IMG/VR virus record: IMGVR_UViG_3300032245_000464
Span: 1 to 32,057 of that record
Source of the DNA: a virus
Reading direction: 5' to 3' (one strand)
DNA length: 32,057 bases
A program made the translations under genes and the position numbers. This document shows positions 1-7,088 of this stretch, piece after piece. Positions within the stretch are counted from its first letter, which is position 1. Every line of letters begins with the position of its first letter. The notes under the pieces are model-generated. The model was not told the DNA's origin. It was given only the letters and a program-made list of their open reading frames with translations, and ran no database searches.

Positions 1-33
1 GCTGTGGCAGTTGGTGTGCAATATCGCTTCTAA
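1..33 (+). CDS. 3' end of an outer-membrane beta-barrel-like protein (partial)
   Basis: The first 33 nt read in frame as AVAVGVQYRF followed by TAA. The alternating hydrophobic pattern, the aromatic residue at -3 and the C-terminal phenylalanine are typical of the last beta-strand of outer-membrane barrel proteins, which the BAM machinery recognises. An intrinsic terminator follows about 60 nt downstream, consistent with this being the end of a plus-strand transcript. Only ten residues are visible, so the family cannot be named. A phage-carried barrel protein could alter the host surface, but this is inference. It could also be chance reading of non-coding sequence. Confidence 0.4.
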   Translation, partial: AVAVGVQYRF

Positions 34-94
34 TCTGCGTAGTTAATAAACCGACCGCAACGATAGAGCGGCACTGGAACTCGTAACCAGTACT

Positions 95-118
95 AAGGGC
101 CCGAAAGGGCCTTTTTTT
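95..118 (+). terminator. Rho-independent terminator
   Basis: An 8-bp perfect stem (AAGGGCCC paired with GGGCCTTT) closes a GAAA tetraloop and runs into seven T residues at 112-118. It is oriented to stop plus-strand transcription coming from the partial gene at the window start. The T-run also ends at the stop codon of the opposing gene at 117. On the minus strand no U-tract follows the stem, so it is probably one-directional. Confidence 0.9.
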
Positions 119-758
119 ATGATCGCATGAGTTGATCAGTAAATTCCCGTAACAAATGATGATGCCCACCAGCCCAGTGCTGACGCATCCATGAATACCC
201 ATCATACCAAAATTTGTCTGCTTCGGGATGACATCCTATCAAGCCAATTCTGTTCTGATAAATGGCCATGGCATCACCATTGACATAAGTTGCCACAGTT
301 TCAAATTTGGATTTATCCCCCACCAAGGCACACCCGTCATACCAGAACATGTGTTCAGGCTGGCCGCGCCAGACCACGCTCATGTTTTTGGCATGTGGTC
401 TGCGTGTGTCTGTGCCCGGACGTTTTAAATATTGCACAGCATCCACTGAGTCCAGGATGTTGAGATAGTGCCGCCCTGCCCAGTATGCACCCATGCAGAT
501 ACCCAGATATCTGCCGCCGCTGGCAACAAATTTACGCACAGCAGATGCATTGTTTTTGAACAGATGTTGATAACTGTCAGCATCACCAAAACCGCCAGGC
601 ACTGCAATCATGTCTACGTCATCAAAGAAAACATCTTCCACACGGTTCTTGCTGAACAGTTTGAAATTGTAATCATTGCCTAGAGCATGCATTATACCAT
701 TGCCGCTTTGGACAGAACATCTAGGGTCATGAATAAAAAGGGCTATGGTGGGTTTCAC
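117..758 (-). CDS. Class I glutamine amidotransferase-like (BPL_N-type) protein
   Basis: This 213-aa protein has a flavodoxin-like GATase1 fold signature: VPGGFGDADSY (53-63), the nucleophile elbow GICMGA with Cys88, and a C-terminal GCHPEAD with His177 and Glu179 completing a Cys-His-Glu triad. The layout is closest to the biotin-protein-ligase N-terminal-like GATase group, whose members often lack a partner synthetase. The substrate is unknown. The start is GTG at 758, the only usual start after the in-frame upstream stop. There is no clear Shine-Dalgarno sequence; instead a TATAAATA octamer lies 4 nt upstream. It is convergent with the terminator at 95-118. The catalytic residues look intact, so an active amidase or peptidase role is plausible. 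Confidence 0.75.
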   Translation of the reverse strand: MKPTIALFIHDPRCSVQSGNGIMHALGNDYNFKLFSKNRVEDVFFDDVDMIAVPGGFGDADSYQHLFKNNASAVRKFVASGGRYLGICMGAYWAGRHYLNILDSVDAVQYLKRPGTDTRRPHAKNMSVVWRGQPEHMFWYDGCALVGDKSKFETVATYVNGDAMAIYQNRIGLIGCHPEADKFWYDGYSWMRQHWAGGHHHLLREFTDQLMRS

Positions 759-762
759 GGGG

Positions 763-770
763 TATTTATA
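763..770 (-). promoter_or_regulatory. TATAAATA box directly upstream of the GTG start at 758
   Basis: Read on the minus strand this is TATAAATA, identical to the T4 late promoter consensus, ending 4 nt before the GTG. No -35 element is visible 15-19 bp upstream. A start point at the usual distance would fall on or beside the start codon, giving a leaderless message. Confidence 0.5.
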
Positions 771-833
771 AACACATAAATTACAGATTTATGTTGCATG
801 ATATAAGTACTACACACTGATGGAGGGTGGGCT

Positions 834-992
834 ATGAAACAACGGAAATTGGTTTCCAAGTTGTACCAGGCTTGCATCGACCACGACGAGAAAACTATTC
901 AGGAACTGCGCATGAAAGAGTTCCGGAAGATTGCTAAACGCCGAGCCGAGGGTAAGTCATTTACAACTCAATGGACCTTGGTTAGAATTTAG
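834..992 (+). CDS. Small basic conserved-type phage protein (52 aa)
   Basis: This is a short [21 protein letters not shown] then a charged helix and a C-terminal [10 protein letters not shown] segment, preceded by a good Shine-Dalgarno GGAGGG (822-827) about 6 nt before ATG. It is rich in Lys, Arg and Glu and predicted largely helical. Short proteins of this general look occur in T4-like phage genomes, but I cannot assign a function. A weak -10-like TATAAG lies at 802-807. The strong ribosome site, unusual on this strand of the window, is the main evidence that the ORF is real. Confidence 0.7.
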   Translation: MKQRKLVSKLYQACIDHDEKTIQELRMKEFRKIAKRRAEGKSFTTQWTLVRI

Positions 993-1023
993 TCGTACAT
1001 AAATTTGTAATGATACTGTAATA

Positions 1024-1046
1024 CATCTAGTTGTAAATACTAGATG
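1024..1046 (+). promoter_or_regulatory. Perfect inverted repeat over the start codon of the LpxH-like gene
   Basis: CATCTAGT (1024-1031) and ACTAGATG (1039-1046) are exact reverse complements separated by the 7-nt loop TGTAAAT. The right arm contains the ATG at 1044, and a TAAATA box at 1034-1039 lies across the loop and stem. As RNA it would hide the start codon; as DNA it could be an operator over a leaderless start. Confidence 0.55.
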
Positions 1047-1916
1047 CAAAAGACCTATCGCTCAATTTTTATCAGCGATGTTCACCTTGGCACCAAGGAC
1101 AGCCAGGCTGACAAACTCAACAACTTTCTCAAACACAACACCTGCGAAACATTATATCTTGTAGGAGACATAATTGATGCCTGGAAAATCAAACAAAACA
1201 AGTGGCGATGGAAACAAAGTCACACCAATGTCATTCGCCGCGTTCTGGGTCATAGCAAACGTGGTACTCGTGTTGTATATGTGGCTGGTAATCACGACGA
1301 GTTTCTAAGACCGTTCATGCAATATGGCATCGGCCTAGGACTAATCGAAGTTGTAAATCAGGTCGAACACATTGGGGTCGACAACAAACATTATCTTGTG
1401 GTACATGGAGACTTGTTTGATGGTATTACTAGACTGGCGCCATGGTTGGCCATGTTGGGAGACAAAGCATATGACTTCATTCTTTCGCTCAATACAAGAA
1501 TCAATTGGATTCGTCATCGTATGGGCTTTGGTTATTTTAGCCTCAGTTTATTCCTCAAACATCGAGTCAAAAAAGCAGTAGACTTTATATTTCATTTTGA
1601 ACACAACCTTGCTGACTATTGCAAAAAGCGTGGGTTTGACGGTGTTATCTGTGGACACATACATCATGCTGAAATAAAAGAAATAGATGGCATAGTGTAT
1701 ATGAATGATGGTGACTGGGTAGAATCATGCACTGCATTAGTAGAACATCACAACGGGCAGTGGGAAATTATAACCTGGACTCGGGAGAATGACAATGTGG
1801 TTGATGATATTGATAGCAGTACACACAATGAATCCGCAAGATCAACCCGGAAGAATAGAATTAGTTTTCCCAAATCAAGTCAGTTGCGAACAAGTGTTAG
1901 CGACTATGAAATATGA
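1044..1916 (+). CDS. LpxH-like metallophosphatase (UDP-2,3-diacylglucosamine hydrolase family)
   Basis: The 290-aa calcineurin-like phosphoesterase carries the full metal-site series: SDVH (11-14), GD (41-42), GNHD (82-85), HGD (121-123) and GHIHH (204-208). These motifs and their spacing match the LpxH/YbbF-type UDP-2,3-diacylglucosamine diphosphatase family, which cleaves a pyrophosphate in lipid A assembly. Many bacterial relatives are paired with a glycosyltransferase, as here (33-nt gap to the next gene), and may act on other glycolipids. The C-terminal 40 residues are polar and probably disordered. No Shine-Dalgarno is evident; a TAAATA box ends 4 nt before ATG and an inverted repeat covers the start. 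The pair looks acquired from a bacterium. The exact substrate is not certain. Confidence 0.8.
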   Translation: MQKTYRSIFISDVHLGTKDSQADKLNNFLKHNTCETLYLVGDIIDAWKIKQNKWRWKQSHTNVIRRVLGHSKRGTRVVYVAGNHDEFLRPFMQYGIGLGLIEVVNQVEHIGVDNKHYLVVHGDLFDGITRLAPWLAMLGDKAYDFILSLNTRINWIRHRMGFGYFSLSLFLKHRVKKAVDFIFHFEHNLADYCKKRGFDGVICGHIHHAEIKEIDGIVYMNDGDWVESCTALVEHHNGQWEIITWTRENDNVVDDIDSSTHNESARSTRKNRISFPKSSQLRTSVSDYEI

Positions 1917-1949
1917 TTTGAAGTTTAAAAGTTTCAAGGTAACAGGACA

Positions 1950-2948
1950 ATGTCAAAAACAATCCTAATTGTAACAGATAATTTACCGGATCAAATTAAT
2001 GGCGTGGTTACCACTTACAAAAATATCGAAGCGTGTGCGGTTCGGGACAACTATCGTATTGTGTATCTTGACCCCCGGCGGTTCCGCTATGTTGATTGCC
2101 CTGGCTACAACGAAGTCAAGATTGCCTTTCCCCGGAACTTGGGCAAGATATTTGAGGAGATCCGTCCGGATCATATCCACATCGCCACAGAAGGTCCTAT
2201 TGGTCTGCGTGTTAGACAATATCTTGACAAACATCATTATAGGTACAACACTGCTTATCATACTAAGTTTCCAGAAGGACTTAGAAAACTATTTGGCATT
2301 CCTGAAGCCCTTACTTGGCCTCTAGTGCGTTGGTTTCACAAGCACTCAGGCAAGGTGCTGACCACTACAGATACCATGGTCAAGGAGTTGAAAGAACATG
2401 GGTTTGATGGGGAAATTGTGTCCTGGACACGTGGTGTTGATCGCACTGTGTTCTATCCCAGAGAACGCTTGCCCAATGCTAAAACCACACTGGTGTGTGT
2501 CAGCAGAGTCAGCAAGGAAAAGAACTTGGATGATTTCTGTGCTATGAGTTATCCTAACTCACGCAAGATCATGGTAGGCGATGGGCCATATCGCGAAGAA
2601 CTGCAAGCACGTTATCCTGACGTAGAGTTTGTGGGATTCAAAACTGGTGATGATCTAGCATACTATTACAACCTAGCAGATGTGTTTGTGTTCCCTAGTC
2701 AGTGGGAAACATTTGGAATTGTCATGATCGAAGCCATGGCCTGTGGCACACCAGTGGCTGCTTATCCCGCCACAGGCCCGTTGGATGTCATAGATGAAGG
2801 CATTACCGGCTGCATGAATCCTTACCTAAAACAAGCAGTAACCGATTGTTTGTTCCTGCCCAGACATCGAGTGTTTGATGGCAGTCGTCGGTGGAACTGG
2901 GACAGAGCCTGGGAAATTTTTAGAGACAATCTGGTACCTGTTGTGTAA
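1950..2948 (+). CDS. GT-B glycosyltransferase, family 4 type (mannosyl/sulfoquinovosyl-transferase-like)
   Basis: The 332-aa protein has the two Rossmann halves of a GT-B enzyme. The N-terminal half shows INGVVTTY (16-23) and AYHTKFPE (102-109). The C-terminal half shows RGVD (161-164), SRVSKEKNL (185-193), VGDGPYREEL (209-218) and the donor-binding E-x7-E element in ETFGIVMIEAMACGTPV (E253, E261). This pattern resembles GDP-mannose-dependent alpha-mannosyltransferases and SqdX/SQD2-like enzymes that glycosylate membrane lipids. It is slightly short at the C-terminus compared with bacterial relatives (about 360-400 aa). It follows the LpxH-like phosphatase and may act on the same glycolipid. 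Upstream lies AAGGTAACAGGACA, a weak ribosome site. Confidence 0.82.
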   Translation: MSKTILIVTDNLPDQINGVVTTYKNIEACAVRDNYRIVYLDPRRFRYVDCPGYNEVKIAFPRNLGKIFEEIRPDHIHIATEGPIGLRVRQYLDKHHYRYNTAYHTKFPEGLRKLFGIPEALTWPLVRWFHKHSGKVLTTTDTMVKELKEHGFDGEIVSWTRGVDRTVFYPRERLPNAKTTLVCVSRVSKEKNLDDFCAMSYPNSRKIMVGDGPYREELQARYPDVEFVGFKTGDDLAYYYNLADVFVFPSQWETFGIVMIEAMACGTPVAAYPATGPLDVIDEGITGCMNPYLKQAVTDCLFLPRHRVFDGSRRWNWDRAWEIFRDNLVPVV

Positions 2949-2959
2949 TAAATATATAC

Positions 2960-3571
2960 ATGCTAAATTTTGAATACAAAGATTTTCCAGTTGTTCCTGA
3001 TTCGTTAAAAGATCATATTCTCAAATTGACTGAGCCATTGATTTTAGCACAAGAGGGAATACTTAATGAAGTTCCAGACTCAGACTACAAAGATGATGAC
3101 AAAGATGATTCATTGGGAGTTTATTATCAAAAACAGCATATACACAAATATGATAAATCGTTGGCATTTCTTGATCAATACGACATCGGCGATGTTGCTA
3201 ATCAATGGATAAATCAAAATATCATACAACATAAAAGAGCCAGTTTACAAGTAATACACGGCGGTGAATTAGTTGCTCCACACAAAGATAATACTCCCGG
3301 TGATCCTTCCAAATCAAGAAAACGAGCTTTAAATTACTATTTTGAAACAGGTGGCGACTCTGCAGAACTTGTGTTCTATAAACCACTTGAAAAATATGCA
3401 CATCTAATACTGTATCCCGGAACACTGGTACCTTTTGACAGAATTGAAAAAATAGAATCAATCAAAATTGAACCCAATAGATGGCATGAAATACACACAC
3501 AAACCATGCACTCAGTGGAATTTTTAGATCCAACTAAAAAAAGAATAGGGTTGACAATAACTTTAGAGTAA
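2960..3571 (+). CDS. Putative Fe(II)/2-oxoglutarate-dependent dioxygenase
   Basis: The 203-aa protein has the likely metal triad of a double-stranded beta-helix dioxygenase: HKD (H108, D110) in LVAPHKDNTP, a distal His184 in QTMHSVEF, and Arg195 in KKRIGLTI that would hold 2-oxoglutarate. The length and spacing fit the small oxygenases frequent in T4-like phages, often labelled prolyl hydroxylase or 2OG-Fe(II) oxygenase. The substrate is unknown; nearby lipid and sugar genes make a glycan or lipid target possible. Residues 42-50 form an acidic DYKDDDKDD stretch. The start codon lacks a Shine-Dalgarno but sits 5 nt after AATAAATA, which overlaps the stop of the preceding gene. Confidence 0.65.
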   Translation: MLNFEYKDFPVVPDSLKDHILKLTEPLILAQEGILNEVPDSDYKDDDKDDSLGVYYQKQHIHKYDKSLAFLDQYDIGDVANQWINQNIIQHKRASLQVIHGGELVAPHKDNTPGDPSKSRKRALNYYFETGGDSAELVFYKPLEKYAHLILYPGTLVPFDRIEKIESIKIEPNRWHEIHTQTMHSVEFLDPTKKRIGLTITLE

Positions 3572-3620
3572 GATCAATTGCAAAATTTAAACTGCACAGT
3601 TTTTTCTACTATATATCAAC

Positions 3621-4787
3621 ATGGAAATAAAATATTGGTCGCCCGGCGAACAAGAAAAAACAGTTGTACGCACTCACGGATCTTGGGTTGAATATTCTAA
3701 CGGTCAGCAACATTTAGACATACAGTGTGGCAACATGGCTTATATTTTGGGCTATGGCAATCAAGCCATTGCTGACGCTGTCGCAACCAATGCTGTAAAC
3801 TTTATTCGTGGCAACACAGGCGAAACTGCTGAACAAAACAATAAATTGATCAAAGAAATTTGTCAATCTGGCAACTGGTCTGCTGTGTCCTGGGCAGTGA
3901 GTGGGTCAGACGCTGTGGAAGCAGCCATTGCCATGAACGACAGTTATTGGACTGCACGTGGCGAATCACGAGATAAAATTCTAAGTTTCTCGATGAGTTA
4001 TCACGGCACTACCATGCTGGCCAAGCACCTGCGTGGAGAGTACCCTGGCTTGGGTCGTGCTGTGTTGGTAGACAGTCCCAATTGGCAATATGCATATCAG
4101 CAACATGGGCAAGAACAACTTGCACTAAACAAAATTCGAGCACAACTGAAACAACACCCTGACATTGGATGTGTGTTGTTGGAAACTGTGAGTTGGGCCT
4201 TGGTCATGGCACCTTACAGCACCAAGTTCTGGCAAGATCTCCGAACTATTTGCACTGAAAATAACGTGCTAATGATTGTAGATGATGTGGCATTTTGTTG
4301 GGGCACCAATGGCACAATGTTTGGTTATGAGTCTTATGGCATTCAACCTGATATCTGCGCAATTGGAAAATCGCTGACTGGAGGATATTCACCTTTGGGT
4401 GCCGCAGTGTGTACAGAAGCAGTGAGATCTACTTTGAACATACAGTCCTGGGCTCACGGACATACCTGGCAACCTAACATGGCTGGTGTAGCCGCTGCCT
4501 TGAGTGCTACTCGTCAGATTCAATCACTGCTGCCGCGTGTGCCCGAAATTGAAAGTAGACTGCAGGCCATTGCTGATGAATTAGATTTAAATTCACGTGG
4601 TGCCAACACTTACCGCACATATGACTTTGATCAGGAGATTTCTCTGAGTGATCTCAATGACGTTGGCTTTGCTGCATCATTGCCCGGGTACAACAGTGTC
4701 AAAGTGTTTGCGCCATTGACTGCCGACGATCAATACTTTGATGAACTAAAGACTGGGCTTCAACGTCTGTCAATGAAACCGGTGTAA
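3621..4787 (+). CDS. Class III PLP-dependent aminotransferase
   Basis: This 388-aa fold-type I enzyme shows the class III signatures: SGSDAVEAAIAM (94-105, phosphate binding), SYHGTT (126-131, ring stacking), IVDDVAFCWG (219-228, with D221 for the pyridine nitrogen) and IGKSLTGGYSPLGA (248-261, with K250 as the Schiff-base lysine), then HTWQPNMAGVAAAL (281-294). It is related to glutamate-1-semialdehyde aminomutases, BioA and omega-aminotransferases but is shorter at the C-terminus. Active-site residues look complete. It could make an amino sugar, an amine or a modified nucleotide precursor; the context with glycosyltransferase and phosphatase genes favours a surface-glycan role, as inference. 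It overlaps the opposing gene by 28 nt and has TATATATC immediately upstream instead of a ribosome site. Confidence 0.8.
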   Translation: MEIKYWSPGEQEKTVVRTHGSWVEYSNGQQHLDIQCGNMAYILGYGNQAIADAVATNAVNFIRGNTGETAEQNNKLIKEICQSGNWSAVSWAVSGSDAVEAAIAMNDSYWTARGESRDKILSFSMSYHGTTMLAKHLRGEYPGLGRAVLVDSPNWQYAYQQHGQEQLALNKIRAQLKQHPDIGCVLLETVSWALVMAPYSTKFWQDLRTICTENNVLMIVDDVAFCWGTNGTMFGYESYGIQPDICAIGKSLTGGYSPLGAAVCTEAVRSTLNIQSWAHGHTWQPNMAGVAAALSATRQIQSLLPRVPEIESRLQAIADELDLNSRGANTYRTYDFDQEISLSDLNDVGFAASLPGYNSVKVFAPLTADDQYFDELKTGLQRLSMKPV

Positions 4788-5113
4788 TCAGCGCCTGGTG
4801 GTTCAGCCTGATATTTCTCAACACGTTTTAACAAGTTGGCGTAGAAACTGTCCAACTCACCGTTCCAACGTCCTGTGAGACCCTTGATGGCATGCAAGCA
4901 ATAGTCCCAGTTCTGGTCTCTATAGGCCTGCATCATATCAGCATGCACTTTGAGATATGGTTCCATCAAGGGAAAATCGCCCAGGGGAACTTTTTCAACC
5001 ACACAATAGCTGGTGCGTTTTTCACCGTCTGGCGGGAATACAAATGTATCCAGTTCCAGTACAGTGTAGTTGTCTGGCAAGGTGTCTAAGGCGTCTCCAA
5101 ATATAATGTTCAT
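4760..5113 (-). CDS. Conserved-type phage protein of unknown function
   Basis: A 117-aa acidic protein that starts MNIIFGDALDTLPDNYTVLE and has a helical C-terminal half (MMQAYRDQNWDYCLHAIKGL, then YANLLKRVEKYQAEPPGADY). The C-terminal half resembles the helical tail of CHASE2-type adenylate cyclases, where a YR..W..A..A..L...PP.DW.G pattern is common; the likeness is from memory and low confidence. No catalytic domain is present. A clear Shine-Dalgarno AAAGGA precedes ATG by 7 nt. Its 3' end overlaps the convergent aminotransferase by 28 nt, and its 5' end is only 24 nt from the divergent metallophosphatase. Confidence 0.65.
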   Translation of the reverse strand: MNIIFGDALDTLPDNYTVLELDTFVFPPDGEKRTSYCVVEKVPLGDFPLMEPYLKVHADMMQAYRDQNWDYCLHAIKGLTGRWNGELDSFYANLLKRVEKYQAEPPGADYTGFIDRR

Positions 5114-5137
5114 GTGTAATCCTTTTAAATATGTATC

Positions 5138-5926
5138 ATGAGTGTTGCGTTTGATTTAATTTCTGATTTGCATGCAGAAACCTGGGCAGAATTTGATTGG
5201 ACTGGCTTGGCCACAAGTCCTTACTGTATTGTGGCCGGCGATCTTGCACGAGATCGAGAAGTTGTGGTAAACACTTTGAAGCATCTTGGACAATGTTATC
5301 AGGCTGTGTTCTATGTGGATGGCAACGACGAGCATCGCTATCACTACGATGACTTGAATGCCAGTTATGCTGATCTAGCCCGCCGTTTGAAAAAAATACC
5401 CAACGTGGTTTTTTTGCAAGACAATGTGGTAGTGGTCGATGGTGTGGCTGTAGTCGGCACCAATGGCTGGTGGACTTACGATCTTGACCCAAGCATAGAT
5501 GCAGAGCAAACGTCATTGTGGTTTCAGGACCAATGCAAGATCAACGGACAGGTTGCCAAAACAGTGGGCCGACTGGCCACTACAGATGCTACTTACATGG
5601 TCACCAGTATCAAACGACTGCAAACTCATCATGATGTTCGAAAGATTGTATGTGTGACTCACACTGTGCCCAATTCTAGTTTGATTGCACACGACATCGG
5701 CCTGGCCAACACACTGCGTTTTAATACCATGGGCAATGGATTCATGATGCGAGCATTGAGTGCAGATTTAGAAAAGAAATTGCACACCTGGTGTTTTGGT
5801 CATTACCACGGAAGTGTAGATCAAATACGTCAAGGTGTGCGTTTTGTCAACAACTGTCGAGGACGAGGCGATACTGAATGGCGTCAATATGTGTATCATC
5901 CCTTGCGCATCGTTGTAGACGATTAA
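5138..5926 (+). CDS. Calcineurin-like metallophosphoesterase
   Basis: The 262-aa protein has DLH (10-12), AGD (33-35), GNDEH (62-66), VTHTVPN (173-179) and GHYHG (221-225), the ordered motifs of a binuclear metallophosphoesterase. The third motif is usually GNH followed by Glu or Asp; here Asp64 stands where the catalytic His is expected and His66 follows. Relatives occur in T4-like phages as generic phosphoesterases; the substrate could be a cyclic nucleotide, a nucleotide or a phosphoprotein. No Shine-Dalgarno is visible; TTTAAATA ends 6 nt before ATG. The 3' end overlaps the convergent ClpS gene by 4 nt. It is not closely similar to the LpxH-like enzyme at 1044. Confidence 0.8.
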   Translation: MSVAFDLISDLHAETWAEFDWTGLATSPYCIVAGDLARDREVVVNTLKHLGQCYQAVFYVDGNDEHRYHYDDLNASYADLARRLKKIPNVVFLQDNVVVVDGVAVVGTNGWWTYDLDPSIDAEQTSLWFQDQCKINGQVAKTVGRLATTDATYMVTSIKRLQTHHDVRKIVCVTHTVPNSSLIAHDIGLANTLRFNTMGNGFMMRALSADLEKKLHTWCFGHYHGSVDQIRQGVRFVNNCRGRGDTEWRQYVYHPLRIVVDD

Positions 5927-6234
5927 TTTACTGTTTCAGGTTCTAGTTTGATTTGCAGTGGATAACTCTGTGCTCTTGCACTGAGTGTAACTTCGATGCC
6001 TTTTTGTTCGGCTATTTCATAAGGTAATACTGCCACTGTAGCCTGTCCTGCTTGATGAATATCGATGGTGATTTGTTCAGCAGTTTCAGCAGTGTAATCA
6101 AAATATTCAACCAGGCTGTCTACCACAAAATCCATTGTGGTTTGGTTATCGTTTAGATAGATAACTTTGAACATGGGTGGCTCTTTTACAGCCTCTGACG
6201 GTTTGATTCGTGTGCGTGTATCGCTCTGTGCCAT
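5923..6234 (-). CDS. clpS: ClpS-like N-degron adaptor
   Basis: The 103-aa protein matches ClpS along its folded core from residue 20: PPMFKVIYLNDNQTTMDFV, a helix ending VEYFDYTAETAEQITIDIH, then QAGQATVAVLPYEIAEQK. The N-degron pocket residues appear present: Asn28 and Asp29, Met34 (gatekeeper) and His60. ClpS binds proteins with N-terminal Leu, Phe, Tyr or Trp and hands them to ClpA/ClpP. The N-terminal 20 residues would be the extension inserted into the ClpA channel. A good Shine-Dalgarno AAGGAA lies 5 nt before ATG. It is the last gene of the cluster with Hsp20, bS21 and ClpX. The phage partner here is ClpX, which classical ClpS does not bind, so host ClpA is the likely target. Confidence 0.88.
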   Translation of the reverse strand: MAQSDTRTRIKPSEAVKEPPMFKVIYLNDNQTTMDFVVDSLVEYFDYTAETAEQITIDIHQAGQATVAVLPYEIAEQKGIEVTLSARAQSYPLQIKLEPETVN

Positions 6235-6255
6235 TTCTATTCCTTGCTTACAATT

Positions 6256-6279
6256 AGTGGCAGCAGGATTGCTGCCACT
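6256..6279 (-). other. Perfect 10-bp intercistronic hairpin between hsp20 and clpS
   Basis: AGTGGCAGCA (6256-6265) and TGCTGCCACT (6270-6279) pair perfectly around a 4-nt loop. No T-run follows on either strand, so it is not a standard intrinsic terminator. It may protect or process the hsp20 mRNA end, attenuate read-through into clpS, or be a protein-binding palindrome. Confidence 0.75.
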
Positions 6280-6293
6280 GTATTTACATTATA

Positions 6294-6752
6294 TTACTCT
6301 TTGTAGGTAATCGCAATGGTCTTTGGCTTGGCTTCTTCCGGCACTTCACGTTTCAAGTGAATACTGAGGATACCTAGTTCAAGATGTGCATTGCTGATTT
6401 CCACGTGATCAGCTAGAGTAAATTCCCTGCGGAAACTACGCTCACTGATACCTTTGTGCAAGTATTTTGTTGTGGCGTCTTCGTTGTCCACAGTCTCGCG
6501 ACTGTGTTTGCCTTCCACTACCAAGGTCTTTTTGTCCTTGGTTACGCTCAAGTTGTCAGGCCCAAACCCAGCCACAGCCAATGAGATTGTGTACTCGTCG
6601 TCGTTGACTTGTACAATGTCATAGGGTGGATAGTTGGTGTTGCTTTGTTGAGCGTTCACACGCATGAGATCATCAAACAGGTTATCAAAACCGATACCAA
6701 ATTTGTGAATTGCGGGAAGATCGAAACTGCGAAGGGTTAGAGTTTTTGTCAT
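6294..6752 (-). CDS. Small heat-shock protein (Hsp20/IbpA family)
   Basis: The 152-aa protein has an alpha-crystallin domain from about residue 42 to 138: YPPYDIVQVNDDEYTISLAV, the conserved GISERSFRREF (101-111) and LELGILSIHL (124-133). An I-A-I motif near the C-terminus (146-148) would dock into a neighbouring subunit during oligomerisation. It acts as an ATP-independent holdase for unfolding proteins. Hsp20 genes are frequent in T4-like phages and may protect virion or replication proteins. The ribosome site AAAGGAG 6 nt before ATG is strong. A sigma70-like promoter at 6821-6849 gives it its own start inside the ClpX-bS21-Hsp20-ClpS cluster. Confidence 0.92.
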   Translation of the reverse strand: MTKTLTLRSFDLPAIHKFGIGFDNLFDDLMRVNAQQSNTNYPPYDIVQVNDDEYTISLAVAGFGPDNLSVTKDKKTLVVEGKHSRETVDNEDATTKYLHKGISERSFRREFTLADHVEISNAHLELGILSIHLKREVPEEAKPKTIAITYKE

Positions 6753-6818
6753 TTGTTTTCTCCTTTATTAAGCAAGATGACGTTTTGAATTGTAGCCCCA
6801 CTATGGGCACTACATGTA

Positions 6819-6849
6819 TATTTATAACACAAATTTCATTCTGTGTCAA
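6819..6849 (-). promoter_or_regulatory. Sigma70-like promoter of hsp20-clpS with TATAAATA -10
   Basis: On the minus strand TTGACA (6844-6849) is followed after exactly 17 bp by TATAAA (6821-6826), extending to TATAAATA. It lies between the end of the bS21 gene and hsp20, with a leader of about 60 nt. The octamer alone also equals the T4 late consensus, so the site could serve both modes. Confidence 0.75.
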
Positions 6850-6863
6850 AATATTTGGAAAAA

Positions 6864-7088
6864 TTAATGTGTTCGGGGAGGAAGTTTTTGACTCTCAAGA
6901 TACTTGCGCCAACGATTTTTGGCTGCACTGCGTTTGAGTTTTCTTTCTGTGGTGGGTTTGATGTAAAATTCACGTTCACGGAGATCATTCAGTATGCCGG
7001 AGTTTTGTACTTTTTTCTTGAACTTGCGCAGGGCTTTTTCAATATTACCGTCTTGAACTATGACTGATCTGGCGTGTGGTTTACTCAT
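6864..7088 (-). CDS. rpsU: Ribosomal protein bS21
   Basis: The 74-aa basic protein has the full bS21 plan: an N-terminal strand, [15 protein letters not shown] (19-33), the signature [12 protein letters not shown] (39-50) and a basic C-terminal helix. bS21 sits near the 3' end of 16S rRNA on the small subunit and affects mRNA selection at initiation; phage-encoded copies are known in marine and huge phages. The length equals the bacterial protein (about 71 aa). Its ATG overlaps the end of clpX by 8 nt, so it is translationally coupled. A phage copy may bias host ribosomes toward phage mRNAs, notably those lacking Shine-Dalgarno sequences in this window; that link is inference. Confidence 0.93.
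   Translation of the reverse strand: MSKPHARSVIVQDGNIEKALRKFKKKVQNSGILNDLREREFYIKPTTERKLKRSAAKNRWRKYLESQKLPPRTH

Noticed and set aside
3083-3109. Acidic DYKDDDKDD stretch resembling a FLAG epitope in the dioxygenase
   Set aside because: It is not the exact epitope, lies inside a natural-looking coding sequence and has no vector features nearby, so it is a coincidental Asp/Lys run.
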